A DNA stretch of 64,000 bases from Oscillospiraceae bacterium (GTDB lineage Bacteria; Bacillota; Clostridia; Oscillospirales; Acutalibacteraceae): contig JALCPP010000006.1 in assembly GCA_022650485.1 (NCBI GenBank), positions 124,001-188,000 on the forward strand. The letters are read 5' to 3'. Made by a program: the position numbers and the translations under genes. This document shows positions 7,500 to 16,078 of this stretch, one piece after another. The first letter of the stretch is position 1. Every line of letters starts with the position of its first letter. The notes below the pieces were generated by a model. That model made no database searches. It worked only from the letters and a program-made list of their open reading frames with translations, and was not told the DNA's origin.

Positions 7500-10067
7500 T
7501 TACGCCTTCGCCTCGAACCAAGTATTTCCGGTCTTTGCCTCGGCGATCATCGGGACGGACAGAGAGACCGCGTTCTGCATTTCCTCCGTCAAAATCGCGG
7601 CGGCGCGTTCTTCTTCCTCCCGCGGTGCTTCGACAATCAGTTCATCGTGCACCTGCAAAATCAGCCTGGTCTTCATCTTTTCGCGCTGCAGCCGGTTCCA
7701 TACCCGAATCATCGCGATTTTGATAATGTCGGCGGCTGTGCCCTGAATCGGCATGTTCCGCGCCACGCGCTCGCCGAACGCGCGCAGATTGTGGTTGGAA
7801 GATTTCAGCTCCGGCAGATACCGGCGGCGGCCGAACAGAGTCTGAACATAGCCGTTCTCCTTTGCTTCCTCAACCACGCGCTTCATGTAGGAATCCACGC
7901 CGGAAAAGTTCGCGAGGTAATCTTCAATATATTGTTTTGCTTCCTTTACGGAAACATGTATATTCTTGGAAAGTGAAAACGCACCAATGCCGTACACAAT
8001 GCCGAAATTAACGGCCTTGGCCCGGCTTCGCATCAGCGGCGTGACCATCTCTTCCGGCATGTGGAACACATGGGCCGCCGTACTGCGGTGAATGTCGCTG
8101 TTTTCCCGGAATGCCCGAATCATATTTTCATCGTTTGCAACGTGAGCCAGCACCCGCAGTTCAATCTGCGAATAGTCCGCATCCACCAGAGCCCACCCGG
8201 GGCGCGCGACAAAAAAGCGGCGCATCTCCCGCCCAAGTTCGGTGCGCACGGGAATGTTCTGCAGGTTCGGCTCTGTGGAGCTGATGCGCCCGGTGCGCGT
8301 TTCCGTCTGGTTAAAGCTGGAATGAATCCGCCCGTCCGGCGCGACTACTTTCAAAAGCCCGTCGCAGTAAGTGGACTTCAGCTTTGCAAGCGTGCGGTAA
8401 TCCAGCACCATCTCGACCACAGGGTGGTCGTAGCGCAGTTTTTCCAGCGTCTGCGCCCCTGTGGACCAGCCGGTTTTTGTCTTTTTGCCGTGGGGAAGCC
8501 CCAGTTTTTCAAACAGTGCCTCCCCGAGCTGTTTCGGGGAATTGACGTTAAATTCGTACCCGACGGATTCGTAAACCTGCCGCTGAAGCTCCTCAATCCG
8601 CGCCTGCAGCGTTTCACCGAAGCGGCGGATGCCGTCCGCGTCCACCGCAAAACCGGTGTTCTCCATATCCGCCAGCACGTTTGCCAGCGGAATTTCAATG
8701 GTTTCAAGCAACTCGGTCTGGGAATATTCCGCAATCTTTTCCGCCAGCCGGTCGGCAAGGCCGGGCAGAACAGCGGCGCAGACCTGTCCCTCGCTCAGTT
8801 CTCCCTCCGGCTGCGGCACACCGTATTCCTGCGCCAAACGCGCCGGCTCATAGCCGGAAGCGGACGGGTTCAGCAGATAAGCCGCCAGAAGCGTGTCGAA
8901 CACCGGCCCCGCAAGCGAAATTCCGTCTTTCAGCAGCGCAGCCGACAGGGGTTTGACGTTATGGGTGTTTTTGCAGATAGACGTATCTTCAAACAGCGCA
9001 CGCAGAGTCTTTGGGTCCTCCACCGTGTGAAGAGCCCCTCCTTCGTTCCAGAACACGCGCAGACCGCCCTGCGAAACCTCCGCATAAAAATCCGCACGTC
9101 CGGATTTTTTCGCCGCGGCAAGCAGCTGTTCCGGGTCCGTCTGCTCCGCGACGGTGACGGAAGACTTTACCTCCTCGTGGGATGGAGCCGAAGCCGTGAC
9201 GTCCAGCCCCCATTTTTCAATCAGCTTGAAAAATTCCAGCTTTGCCATCAACGCCGCGGTTTTCGCGCCGTCGCACGGGGCGGGGATATAATCGTCCAGA
9301 TTGACGTCAATCGGCGCGTCGGTGCGGATGGTGCCGAGATGCCTGCTTAAAAAGGCGCTGTCTTTGCCCGCCGCCAGCTTTTTGCGCATGCCGTCCTTGA
9401 TTTCCAGCTCATCGAGATGGTCATAAATATAATCGATACTGTGATACGCCTGAATCAGCTTGCCCGCACCCTTCGGCCCAATGCCCGCAACGCCGGGGAT
9501 GCAGTCGGAAGAATCCCCCTGCAGTGCTTTAATCTCAATCATTTCCTTCGGGGTGACCCCGTAATCCTCTTTGATTTTCGCTTCGTCGTAAAGCGTGACC
9601 TGTGCCTGCCCCATCTTCGTAAACGCAAGGCGCACCGAAACATGCGGCGCAACCAGCTGCAGGCTGTCACGGTCCCCGGTCGCCAGAACACATTCGTTCC
9701 CGGTTTCTTCGCACCGGTGCGCCAGCGTGCCGAGGATATCGTCCGCTTCGAACCCCTCGCACTCCACCAGACGGTAGCCGAACAGGCGCAGCAGCTCTTT
9801 GAGCGTCGGCATCTGCTGGGCCAGCTCCTCCGGCATCCCTTTGCGGTTGGCCTTGTAGCCCGCGTATTCTTTATGTCGGAACGTCGGCGCGCGCAGGTCA
9901 AACGCAACCGCCACCGCATCGGGGGAAAGTTCTGTTTTCAGCTTGTGCAGAATAGTCAGAAAGCCGTAGATTCCATTGGTGTAAAGCCCGTCTTTCGTTG
10001 TGAGAAGCCGCACGCCGTAGAACGCCCGGTTGACGATGCTGTTGCCGTCCAGTACCAGTAATTTCAT
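7500..10067 (-). CDS. polA: DNA polymerase I
   Basis: An 855-residue family-A DNA polymerase that removes primers and fills gaps in replication and repair. Residues 1-290 form the 5'-3' exonuclease/flap domain (LLVDGNS-type start, CVLATGDRDSLQLV, IKALQGDSSDCIPGV). Residues 300-460 correspond to the 3'-5' exonuclease domain but lack the DxE and other metal-binding acids (ADFYAEVSQGG replaces the first motif), so proofreading should be absent, as in many Firmicutes PolA. The polymerase motifs are intact: motif A DYSQIELR (Asp 631), motif B RSRAKAVNFGIVYG (680-693) and motif C VHDE (806-809). It leads a six-gene operon running to tsaD. The ATG is preceded by GGGGGA. Confidence 0.97.
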   Translation of the reverse strand: MKLLVLDGNSIVNRAFYGVRLLTTKDGLYTNGIYGFLTILHKLKTELSPDAVAVAFDLRAPTFRHKEYAGYKANRKGMPEELAQQMPTLKELLRLFGYRLVECEGFEADDILGTLAHRCEETGNECVLATGDRDSLQLVAPHVSVRLAFTKMGQAQVTLYDEAKIKEDYGVTPKEMIEIKALQGDSSDCIPGVAGIGPKGAGKLIQAYHSIDYIYDHLDELEIKDGMRKKLAAGKDSAFLSRHLGTIRTDAPIDVNLDDYIPAPCDGAKTAALMAKLEFFKLIEKWGLDVTASAPSHEEVKSSVTVAEQTDPEQLLAAAKKSGRADFYAEVSQGGLRVFWNEGGALHTVEDPKTLRALFEDTSICKNTHNVKPLSAALLKDGISLAGPVFDTLLAAYLLNPSASGYEPARLAQEYGVPQPEGELSEGQVCAAVLPGLADRLAEKIAEYSQTELLETIEIPLANVLADMENTGFAVDADGIRRFGETLQARIEELQRQVYESVGYEFNVNSPKQLGEALFEKLGLPHGKKTKTGWSTGAQTLEKLRYDHPVVEMVLDYRTLAKLKSTYCDGLLKVVAPDGRIHSSFNQTETRTGRISSTEPNLQNIPVRTELGREMRRFFVARPGWALVDADYSQIELRVLAHVANDENMIRAFRENSDIHRSTAAHVFHMPEEMVTPLMRSRAKAVNFGIVYGIGAFSLSKNIHVSVKEAKQYIEDYLANFSGVDSYMKRVVEEAKENGYVQTLFGRRRYLPELKSSNHNLRAFGERVARNMPIQGTAADIIKIAMIRVWNRLQREKMKTRLILQVHDELIVEAPREEEERAAAILTEEMQNAVSLSVPMIAEAKTGNTWFEAKA

Positions 10068-10099
10068 TGTGTTTCCCCCGGTTTACAAGTTATGGGAGT

Positions 10100-10128
10100 A
10101 TTATATCACGTTCGCAGGGAAAAATTAA
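10100..10128 (-). promoter_or_regulatory. Probable sigma-A promoter of the polA operon
   Basis: Minus strand: perfect -10 TATAAT (10105-10100) about 32 bases before the ATG; the -35 (TTAATT, 17-bp spacing) is weak. Confidence 0.5.
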
Positions 10129-10186
10129 GAGCTATCCACGGGAATGCAAAGAAAAAAGAAATAACGCGCGAAAGGATGTTTTTCTC

Positions 10187-10215
10187 TTGCGGAAATTATA
10201 ACTATGATATATTCT
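10187..10215 (+). promoter_or_regulatory. Possible promoter of the lipoprotein gene
   Basis: TTGCGG, 17-bp spacer, TATTCT in an AT-rich stretch about 40 bases before the start codon. Confidence 0.45.
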
Positions 10216-10250
10216 TATTTTGTAAATAGCGCTCAGCGGGGAGGATTTTT

Positions 10251-10700
10251 ATGAGGAAATTCGTTTTTTTGCCGTTAATCTTTTTATTGTGCACCGTCTT
10301 GGCTGCCGGATGCGGCAGCCGGAACACCGACAAAGAAAGTCTGCCTGCCGGAACCTATCTGGCGCAGGATGGGGCAAACGAAATGGTGGACCGCGCCTGT
10401 CTCGAATTAAGCGGTGACGGAACGTTTACGTTTACCCGGCACCTCTATGACGACACCATCCGCTACGGGTCTTATCAAGTGCAAAACGGCGCCCTGATCC
10501 TTCATGACGACGGGGGAAAGAAATATGTTTTTCAGGTTGCCGACCAAAGTTTGACTTTTCAAAAAGACGCTTCGTCCGATTTGCAGCTGGATGACCTGAC
10601 GGAATTTCGTTTTCAGCCGGACGATGCCCCCGAAAAGGATGCTTCTTCCCTTTCGCACGTCCCCTTTCCCGCTGTACAAAGTTTAAAACAAGCAGTATAA
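10251..10700 (+). CDS. Putative lipoprotein of unknown function
   Basis: A 149-residue secreted lipoprotein. A hydrophobic signal (residues 4-20) ends in the lipobox LAAGC, so Cys21 should be lipidated and the protein held on the outer face of the membrane. The rest (22-149) is polar with short alternating strands, such as GTFTFTRH and RYGSYQVQNGALILHDDGGKKYVF. This looks like the small beta-barrel 'lipocalin-like' repeat found in many Firmicutes lipoproteins, where G-x-Y-x-h and a later h-x-h-D-D-G alternate. No catalytic motif is seen. GGGGAGG precedes the ATG. It stands alone, 80 bases before dusB and on the same strand, with no terminator in between. Confidence 0.8.
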   Translation: MRKFVFLPLIFLLCTVLAAGCGSRNTDKESLPAGTYLAQDGANEMVDRACLELSGDGTFTFTRHLYDDTIRYGSYQVQNGALILHDDGGKKYVFQVADQSLTFQKDASSDLQLDDLTEFRFQPDDAPEKDASSLSHVPFPAVQSLKQAV

Positions 10701-10792
10701 TAGACCGGCTGCGGCTTTTTGCGTAAAAGCCATATTCGCGGATATGCAATGGGCAGATTCCGCTTTTTTATAGATAAAGGATGTTATGCTTC

Positions 10793-11773
10793 ATGAAGAT
10801 TGGAACGATGGAACTTTCCGGTCGTGCAGTGCTGGCCCCGATGGCGGGCGCGGGAGACCGGGCGTTCCGCGAAATCTGCGCTTCCTTCGGCGCGGCAATG
10901 ACAACCAGCGAAATGGTCAGCGCCAAAGCGCTTGAGTTTCACGATAAAAAGACACGGGCTTTAATGGAACTGGGACGCGATGCGCGCCCCGGCGCGATTC
11001 AACTGTTCGGTTCCGAACCGGACGTGATGGCGGAAGGCGCAAAGCGCGCCATGGAATGTTTGCCCGATGTCATCGACCTTAACATGGGTTGCCCCGCGCC
11101 GAAAATCACCGGCTCCGGCGCGGGCAGCGCGCTGATGAAAACCCCGGCGCTGTGCGGCGAAATTGTCGCGGCGGTCCGCGATGCCGTCCCCGTGCCGGTC
11201 ACGGTAAAAATCCGCGCGGGCTGGGACGAAAAAAATAAAAATGCCATTGGGGTCGCGAAAATCTGCGAAGAAGCCGGGGCCGCCGCCGTGGCGGTGCACG
11301 CGCGCACCCGCAGCCAGATGTACGCCCCGGGCGCGGACTGGGGAATCATCAAAGCGGTCAAAGAAGCCGTAAACATCCCGGTGCTGGGCAACGGCGACGT
11401 GGTGGACGCGCAGTCCGCCGCTCTGATGCTGGAACAGACCGGCTGCGACGCGGTGATGGTCGGGCGCGGTGCGCTCGGCAATCCATGGGTCTTCCGCGAA
11501 ATCAACGCGTATTTAACCGAATCCTGCCGGATTCTTCCCCCGCCCGGCGTGCATGAAAAAATGCTCGTTCTGCTGCGGCAGGTAGGACTGATGTGCCGCT
11601 ACAAAGACGAGCATCGGGCGATGAACGAAGCAAGAAAACATGTCGGGTGGTATTTAAAAGGGCTGCGCGGCGCCGCCGCATTCCGGCGCAGGGCATCGCT
11701 TCTCTCCTCTATGGCAGAGCTGGAAGCGCTGACAAAAGACGTGATTGCGGAAAACAGCACCCAGGAGGATTAG
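10793..11773 (+). CDS. dusB: tRNA-dihydrouridine synthase (DusB type)
   Basis: A 326-residue FMN-dependent TIM-barrel enzyme that reduces uridines in the tRNA D-loop using NADPH. It shows LAPMAGAGDRAFR at the FMN-binding start, the catalytic cysteine motif NMGCPAPKI, VKIRAGW, AVHARTRSQMY and the phosphate-binding GNGDV/MVGRGALGNPW loops, all typical of bacterial DusB. An ATG 12 bases upstream (10781) would have AAAGG directly against it, so I prefer the second in-frame ATG, which gives the usual MKIG-type start. The 3' end overlaps the convergent acetyltransferase gene by 4 bases, with no terminator between them. Confidence 0.94.
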   Translation: MKIGTMELSGRAVLAPMAGAGDRAFREICASFGAAMTTSEMVSAKALEFHDKKTRALMELGRDARPGAIQLFGSEPDVMAEGAKRAMECLPDVIDLNMGCPAPKITGSGAGSALMKTPALCGEIVAAVRDAVPVPVTVKIRAGWDEKNKNAIGVAKICEEAGAAAVAVHARTRSQMYAPGADWGIIKAVKEAVNIPVLGNGDVVDAQSAALMLEQTGCDAVMVGRGALGNPWVFREINAYLTESCRILPPPGVHEKMLVLLRQVGLMCRYKDEHRAMNEARKHVGWYLKGLRGAAAFRRRASLLSSMAELEALTKDVIAENSTQED

Positions 11774-12795
11774 AACTCGTCCCCTCCGCTGAATTTCATA
11801 CGAATGATATCCCCCGGGCCGAGCGGCGTATTTTTCTCATAGCGGACGGTTTCTTCAAACCCGGCGCTCCAGTAGCAGGCAAGCGCCCGGTGATTGAAAG
11901 AGCGCACCTCCAGCTCCAAATCCTGACCGGGGTAACAAAAGAAAAATTCGCGCAGAACAAGGCTGATAATCCGCCTGCCGAAGCCAAGCCCGCACAGGTC
12001 CGGCCGAATCCCGAGCCCCAGCGTCAAGATGCCGCCCTGAAAGAAAAAGCGGAAAAAGCCGCACAGAGTTCCGTTTTCATCCAGAATGGCATGAAATTCA
12101 GTTTTTCTTTTTTCCGCGCTCGCCATGGCCCACCCGCGCGCGCAGAGTTCTTCCCACGCGGGAAAATTGTATGCCGCATAGCGGCCGCTGTACCGCCAGC
12201 CGCAGATTTTCTTTGCCTGTTCCAGCGTCAGCCGCGCCGCACAAAAGCGCTTTTGCTCCAGGCTTTCATACTCTTCCCGCGTCAGGCAGTAGCAGACTTC
12301 ATCCATCTTGACTCCGCGGTAATCCGTATAAGAACCTTTCAGCATCTTTTCATATCGAAATCCGCACTTTTCAATCACGCGGCGGGACCGCGCGTTAAAC
12401 GTAAAGTGGCCGACCGTAAGGATGTTCAGCTTCAATTCCTCAAACGCATATTTCTGCACGCACCGAACCGCTTCCGTCATCATGCCGTGCCCCCAGCAGG
12501 AACGTGCCAGAACATATCCAAGTTCCCGGCAGGGGCCCTCGCCAGTATGCGCCAGCCGGTTTTCGCTCAGGCCGACGGAGCCGACTACTTTTCCCGTTTC
12601 CTTCAGAACAATTGCCGACACGTTGCCGTTCCCCACAAAGTTTTTAAGGATTTCGCGGCTCTCTTTTTTAGAGGCGTGCGGTTTCCACCCGGCGTTCGGC
12701 CCAACATCCGGATCTTTCGCATACGCATAAAAATCTTCCAGGTCTTCCATGCACCAGGGACGCAGCAGCAGTCTGCGGGTTTGCATCACTTTCAT
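11770..12795 (-). CDS. Protein with two tandem GNAT acetyltransferase domains
   Basis: A 341-residue protein made of two GNAT domains. Residues 1-175 resemble the RimJ/RimL group (TRRLLLRPW start, ELGYVLARSCWGHGMMTEAV acetyl-CoA loop, NARSRRVIEKCGFRYE). Residues 185-341 form a second, more divergent GNAT domain with GLGIRPDLCGLGFGRRII and SFNHRALACYWSAGFEE. RimJ/RimL-like proteins acetylate amino groups of proteins or small molecules; the substrate is unknown. The gene lies 26 bases downstream of degV on the same strand with GAGAGG before its ATG, so the two are probably co-transcribed. Both acetyl-CoA loops look intact, so it may act on two substrates or fold as an internal dimer. Confidence 0.85.
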   Translation of the reverse strand: MKVMQTRRLLLRPWCMEDLEDFYAYAKDPDVGPNAGWKPHASKKESREILKNFVGNGNVSAIVLKETGKVVGSVGLSENRLAHTGEGPCRELGYVLARSCWGHGMMTEAVRCVQKYAFEELKLNILTVGHFTFNARSRRVIEKCGFRYEKMLKGSYTDYRGVKMDEVCYCLTREEYESLEQKRFCAARLTLEQAKKICGWRYSGRYAAYNFPAWEELCARGWAMASAEKRKTEFHAILDENGTLCGFFRFFFQGGILTLGLGIRPDLCGLGFGRRIISLVLREFFFCYPGQDLELEVRSFNHRALACYWSAGFEETVRYEKNTPLGPGDIIRMKFSGGDEF

Positions 12796-12821
12796 GCGGA
12801 TCCTCTCTTTCCAGCACGAGC

Positions 12822-13664
12822 CTATTTTTCCATATAAAAAATAACCAGCGTATTCGGCCCGGTGTGGGTCGTCATCGCGCAGCCCGCGCGGGAATTCAAG
12901 ACTTCGCGGAATTTTCCGCTGTCGCGCACCAGCGCCGTAATATCGTCAAACAGTCCCCGGTCCATCCCCGTGGTGGTGACAAAGACACGCTCGCTGTCCG
13001 GGTTCGGCTGTGACAAAACAAAACGGGCATATTCCTTGCAGACCTGCCTGAAATTTCCGCGGAATTTTTTGCAAACCGACAAATCCCCCTGATTATTTAA
13101 AAACAGGCAGGGGCGCAGCTTTAAAAGATTTGCCCCGAACATCTGCAGCATGGTGGCCCTTCCGCCCCGATAGGCAAACTCCAGCGTATCCAAAAGGACA
13201 TACGCGCGGATTTTCTTTTTATCCCGCTCAATCCGCTCGTAAATTTCATCGGCAGACAGACCTGCGTCGCGCATATCCGCGGCACGAAGAGCCAATAATC
13301 CCTGTGCGGAGCTTAACGTGTACGTGTTAATCACACGGACATTGTCAAATTCCTGCGCGGCAATACAAGCGTTTTGATACGAAGAAGAAAACTTGGCATT
13401 CATGGCAAGATGCACCACGCTGTCTCCGTTTTCCGCGGCTTTCCGGAAAACCTCGAAAAAATCGACCGGAGGGGGCGCGGCGGTTTTCGGCAGTTTTTTA
13501 GTGCGCTTATAGTCTTGAAACAGCTCATCCGGCCCGATTTCAAACACATCTTTATAGGATTTTTCGCCGATGTTGATCGATAAAGGAACAATGGCGATCC
13601 CCCTCTGTTTGTACAGGTCAGGAAATAAATCGCAGGCGCTGTCGGCACTGATCAAAACGGCCAT
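12822..13664 (-). CDS. DegV family protein (fatty-acid-binding)
   Basis: A 280-residue cytosolic DegV protein. It begins MAVLISADSACDL, then shows PLSINIGEKSYKD, the TAAPPPVDFFEVF stretch where most DegV proteins have 'TSQPS', and the late GCAMTTHTGPNTLVIFY block that lines the lipid pocket. DegV/FakB proteins hold a fatty acid for phosphorylation by the FakA kinase in the uptake of exogenous fatty acids; no fakA is present here, and whether this paralogue is a FakB is inferred only from family. The start is the ATG with GGGGGAG seven bases upstream; an upstream in-frame ATG would precede the promoter -10. Followed by the tandem GNAT gene. Confidence 0.88.
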   Translation of the reverse strand: MAVLISADSACDLFPDLYKQRGIAIVPLSINIGEKSYKDVFEIGPDELFQDYKRTKKLPKTAAPPPVDFFEVFRKAAENGDSVVHLAMNAKFSSSYQNACIAAQEFDNVRVINTYTLSSAQGLLALRAADMRDAGLSADEIYERIERDKKKIRAYVLLDTLEFAYRGGRATMLQMFGANLLKLRPCLFLNNQGDLSVCKKFRGNFRQVCKEYARFVLSQPNPDSERVFVTTTGMDRGLFDDITALVRDSGKFREVLNSRAGCAMTTHTGPNTLVIFYMEK

Positions 13665-13695
13665 GAAAACTCCCCCATTTGTATAATCGAAAGTC

Positions 13696-13724
13696 ATTAT
13701 AACACCGCGGTACCTAATTTTCAA
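13696..13724 (-). promoter_or_regulatory. Sigma-A promoter of degV
   Basis: Minus strand: TTGAAA (13724-13719), 17-bp spacer, perfect TATAAT (13701-13696). Confidence 0.8.
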
Positions 13725-13831
13725 ACTCCGCATGCTAAAATGTCCATATATTCCTTATAGTTTTAGTTGTATTATGAGTATAAAATATGATAATATGAAG
13801 AAAGTTTAATATGGGAGAGGATATACCGATC

Positions 13832-14905
13832 ATGAAAAAAACTGCTGAAAAATACATAATCGTTCTGCTTACAATAACCCTCAGTGCCGCTCTGCTCTTT
13901 ACAACGGCATTTGCCCAGGCAGAGACCACTTCAAAATCCGCAACCAGTTCCAACTCTGGTTCCTCTGCCGTGCAGGAGCCGGACCCAGGCGCCGATATCA
14001 CACCGGAAGACGACACCAAGTCAAGCCCGACTATTCCCTCTTCCCAAGTAAATACAAGCTCGGCCGCCCCGCTGAACCCGGAGGAAGACGGCACAGAAAA
14101 CGTGGACATTCCGGCACAGACGGAAACCATTCCCGTCAAGCTGAATTATAACGACGGCAGTGACATTAAAATCGTCAACGTAAAGCCGGGAACATCGATT
14201 CAGTCCCTGGCCGCGCCCTCCCGCAGGGGATTCGTCTTTCAATATTGGACGATGAACGGGACAAGGGTCTCCTCCACATTCCAAATTCAATCCGAAATTT
14301 CCCTGACCGCCCAATGGAAAACAGCCGCCGTATCCAGCAAAGCACCTTCCAGCTACGCCAGCGTCGACACCCATCAAAAAGAAGTGGAGCAGGCGGCGTC
14401 CCAGGCAGCAGCCGCTGTCAGCGACCCGGATGTTCTTTCCTCTGAAGACTGGAACTCGCTTCTCTCCACCGGCGAAAGTTCCTCCGGCAGCACGGCTTCC
14501 GCTTCTTCTGCCGCCGAACAGAACAATGGAGGAGGCTCCTGGCTGTTCCCGGCCGGAATTGTTCTAATCGCCCTCGCGGCCTGCGGCATCGGGGCATTTG
14601 TCTACCTGCAGTTCTTCAGCGGCCCCGGTCCGCGAGGCCCGCACGGCCCGGGTTCCGGTCCCCTCGATTTGAACGGCGGAACGACGGACACGGAATTCAC
14701 AGATATCAGTTCCAACAGCAGCGGCCCCCATCCGGCGCCGAACCCCGCCCCGGCGCCGCGAAAAACGCCCGGCAGCGACAGCGACACCAAACCCATTCCC
14801 AGGCAGCCCCGCATACACCACGATATGTCGCAGTCACAGGCCAAACCCGTTGCCAGCCCCAAAAAGGATTTCGATTGGGAAAAGTTTTTCAACGACGATA
14901 TTTAA
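13832..14905 (+). CDS. Secreted, membrane-anchored protein with one Listeria-Bacteroides (InlB B-type) repeat
   Basis: A 357-residue protein with a signal peptide (1-29, ending AFAQA), a Ser/Thr/Pro-rich linker (30-100), one repeat of about 62 residues (101-162), a second low-complexity linker rich in Ala and Ser, one transmembrane segment (237-261), and a proline/glycine-rich cytosolic tail ending in a short acidic-aromatic motif (DFDWEKFFNDDI). The repeat shows the hallmarks of the flg_new/InlB B family: a start with short strands, GTSIQSL, RRGFVFQYWT and the closing ISLTAQW. Such repeats occur in surface proteins, often as stalk modules. The conserved-looking tail suggests a cytosolic partner. 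Start chosen at the ATG after GGGAGAGG. Function unknown. Confidence 0.8.
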   Translation: MKKTAEKYIIVLLTITLSAALLFTTAFAQAETTSKSATSSNSGSSAVQEPDPGADITPEDDTKSSPTIPSSQVNTSSAAPLNPEEDGTENVDIPAQTETIPVKLNYNDGSDIKIVNVKPGTSIQSLAAPSRRGFVFQYWTMNGTRVSSTFQIQSEISLTAQWKTAAVSSKAPSSYASVDTHQKEVEQAASQAAAAVSDPDVLSSEDWNSLLSTGESSSGSTASASSAAEQNNGGGSWLFPAGIVLIALAACGIGAFVYLQFFSGPGPRGPHGPGSGPLDLNGGTTDTEFTDISSNSSGPHPAPNPAPAPRKTPGSDSDTKPIPRQPRIHHDMSQSQAKPVASPKKDFDWEKFFNDDI

Positions 14906-14918
14906 CTCTATTTTAGGC

Positions 14919-14963
14919 ACGAAAATGGCCGGAGCATCAGGAAGCTCCGGCCGTTTTCGTTTC
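14919..14963. terminator. Bidirectional terminator between the repeat protein and the 87-residue gene
   Basis: Long hairpin GGCCGGAGC/GCTCCGGCC extended by ACGAAAA/TTTTCGT; it serves the plus-strand gene ending at 14905 and the minus-strand gene ending at 14979. Confidence 0.85.
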
Positions 14964-14978
14964 ATTGCTTTTTATTTT

Positions 14979-15239
14979 TTATGTTTCGTTTTTTGTATCA
15001 CCGAACAGATTGAAACGGAACAGTGTGGATTCGTCGTCCGGGTCCTCACACATCACAAACGCTTCCGCAATTTTGCCCCCCTCAATCAATCGGGTCAGCC
15101 CAACCAGCTGACTGAGCTTGCTCTTCAGGTTCAGACGATCTCCCTCATCGGTGACCAAAAAAACTTTTCCCTTGCACTCGTCAAGAACCTTTAGGAACGC
15201 ATTGATATCGACATCGTGCAGTTGAATGGAAGAAGTCAT
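14979..15239 (-). CDS. Small acidic protein of unknown function
   Basis: An 86-residue cytosolic protein with no signal or membrane segment. It reads as alternating helix and strand: QLHDVDINAFLKVLDECKGK, a short strand VFLVTDEGD, a basic helix KSKLSQLVGLTRLIEGGK, a strand IAEAFVMCED, and an end FRFNLFG. The orderly pattern and the single-gene promoter argue that it is real, and the composition looks like a small folded domain and not an antisense shadow, but I cannot name a family. The ATG is preceded by GAAAGGA. It has its own promoter overlapping the end of the ABC ATPase gene and its own terminator, so it is monocistronic. Confidence 0.75.
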   Translation of the reverse strand: MTSSIQLHDVDINAFLKVLDECKGKVFLVTDEGDRLNLKSKLSQLVGLTRLIEGGKIAEAFVMCEDPDDESTLFRFNLFGDTKNET

Positions 15240-15294
15240 AAACAAGCATCCTTTCTTTATCTTGCCGACAGCGGCGTATTGATTGTATTTTCAT

Positions 15295-15321
15295 ATTATA
15301 CCATGATTTCCCATTTGTCAA
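15295..15321 (-). promoter_or_regulatory. Sigma-A promoter of the 86-residue protein gene
   Basis: Minus strand: TTGACA (15321-15316) and TATAAT (15300-15295), both perfect but with a 15-bp spacer; shifting to TAATAT gives 17 bp. Confidence 0.65.
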
Positions 15322-16004
15322 TTTGTCTTTTCCGCACCCGCAATTTTTCCATCCTGAATCCGCACCACACGGTCCGCCGTGTCTGCAATCCGTTCGTCAT
15401 GCGTAATCAGAACAACCGTGCGCCCGGCGCGATGCAGGGAATGAAGGATTTCCATCACTTCGCCGCCCGAGCCGGAATCCAGATTGCCGGTCGGCTCATC
15501 CGCAAGGATAATCGGCGGGCGGGCGGCAATGGCGCGGGCAATGGCAACCCTCTGCTGCTGTCCGCCGCTCATCTGGGCCGGGCGGTGGTGAGCCCGTTCG
15601 CCCAGCCCGACCTGCTCCAGCGCCTTCTTTGCAAGAGACCGGCGCTCTGATTTTGCAATTCCGCGGTAAATCAGCGGCAGCTCTACATTTTCCAGCGCGT
15701 CCTGCCCGTTAATCAGGTTAAAGCTCTGAAAAATAAAGCCGATTTCCCTGTTTCGAATCTGTGTCAGCTGTTTTTCGCTGAGCCCCGCAACATTCTCCCC
15801 TTCCAGAAAATACTGGCCGGAGGAAGGCATATCCAAACACCCCATGATATTCATCAGGGTGGATTTTCCGCTTCCGGAACGGCCCACAATAGCAAGAAAT
15901 TCGCCGCGGTTGACATGAAGCGTCACCCCGGCGAGGGCATGAATCTCACATTCCCCCATGTGGTAAATTTTTGTAAGGTTGGTCACCGCAATCATATGTT
16001 CCAT
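15318..16004 (-). CDS. ABC transporter ATP-binding protein, MacB/LolD-like (orphan)
   Basis: A 228-residue ABC ATPase with Walker [11 protein letters not shown]-loop FIFQSFNLI, signature [14 protein letters not shown], Walker [14 protein letters not shown] and the H-loop LITHD. The Q-loop wording and the TGNLDS after Walker B are typical of the MacB/LolD/FtsE group, which power extrusion of peptides, antibiotics or lipoproteins together with FtsX-like permeases. No permease or adaptor gene lies next to it: the neighbours are a small protein and a phosphohexomutase. The start is the ATG with GGGGAG at 6 bases; 18 upstream in-frame codons are discarded because they would overlap the divergent promoter. 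Confidence 0.92.
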   Translation of the reverse strand: MEHMIAVTNLTKIYHMGECEIHALAGVTLHVNRGEFLAIVGRSGSGKSTLMNIMGCLDMPSSGQYFLEGENVAGLSEKQLTQIRNREIGFIFQSFNLINGQDALENVELPLIYRGIAKSERRSLAKKALEQVGLGERAHHRPAQMSGGQQQRVAIARAIAARPPIILADEPTGNLDSGSGGEVMEILHSLHRAGRTVVLITHDERIADTADRVVRIQDGKIAGAEKTN

Positions 16005-16016
16005 TCTTTCTCCCCG

Positions 16017-16045
16017 TTTACAAATGCCCACACCGGCTTTATAAT
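16017..16045 (+). promoter_or_regulatory. Sigma-A promoter of the phosphohexomutase gene
   Basis: TTTACA, 17-bp spacer, TATAAT. The predicted transcription start (about 16052) leaves only about 9 bases before the ATG at 16061, which favours the downstream TTG start. Confidence 0.75.
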
Positions 16046-16078
16046 GAAAACGAATCAACGATGAAAGGGGTCAAAATC

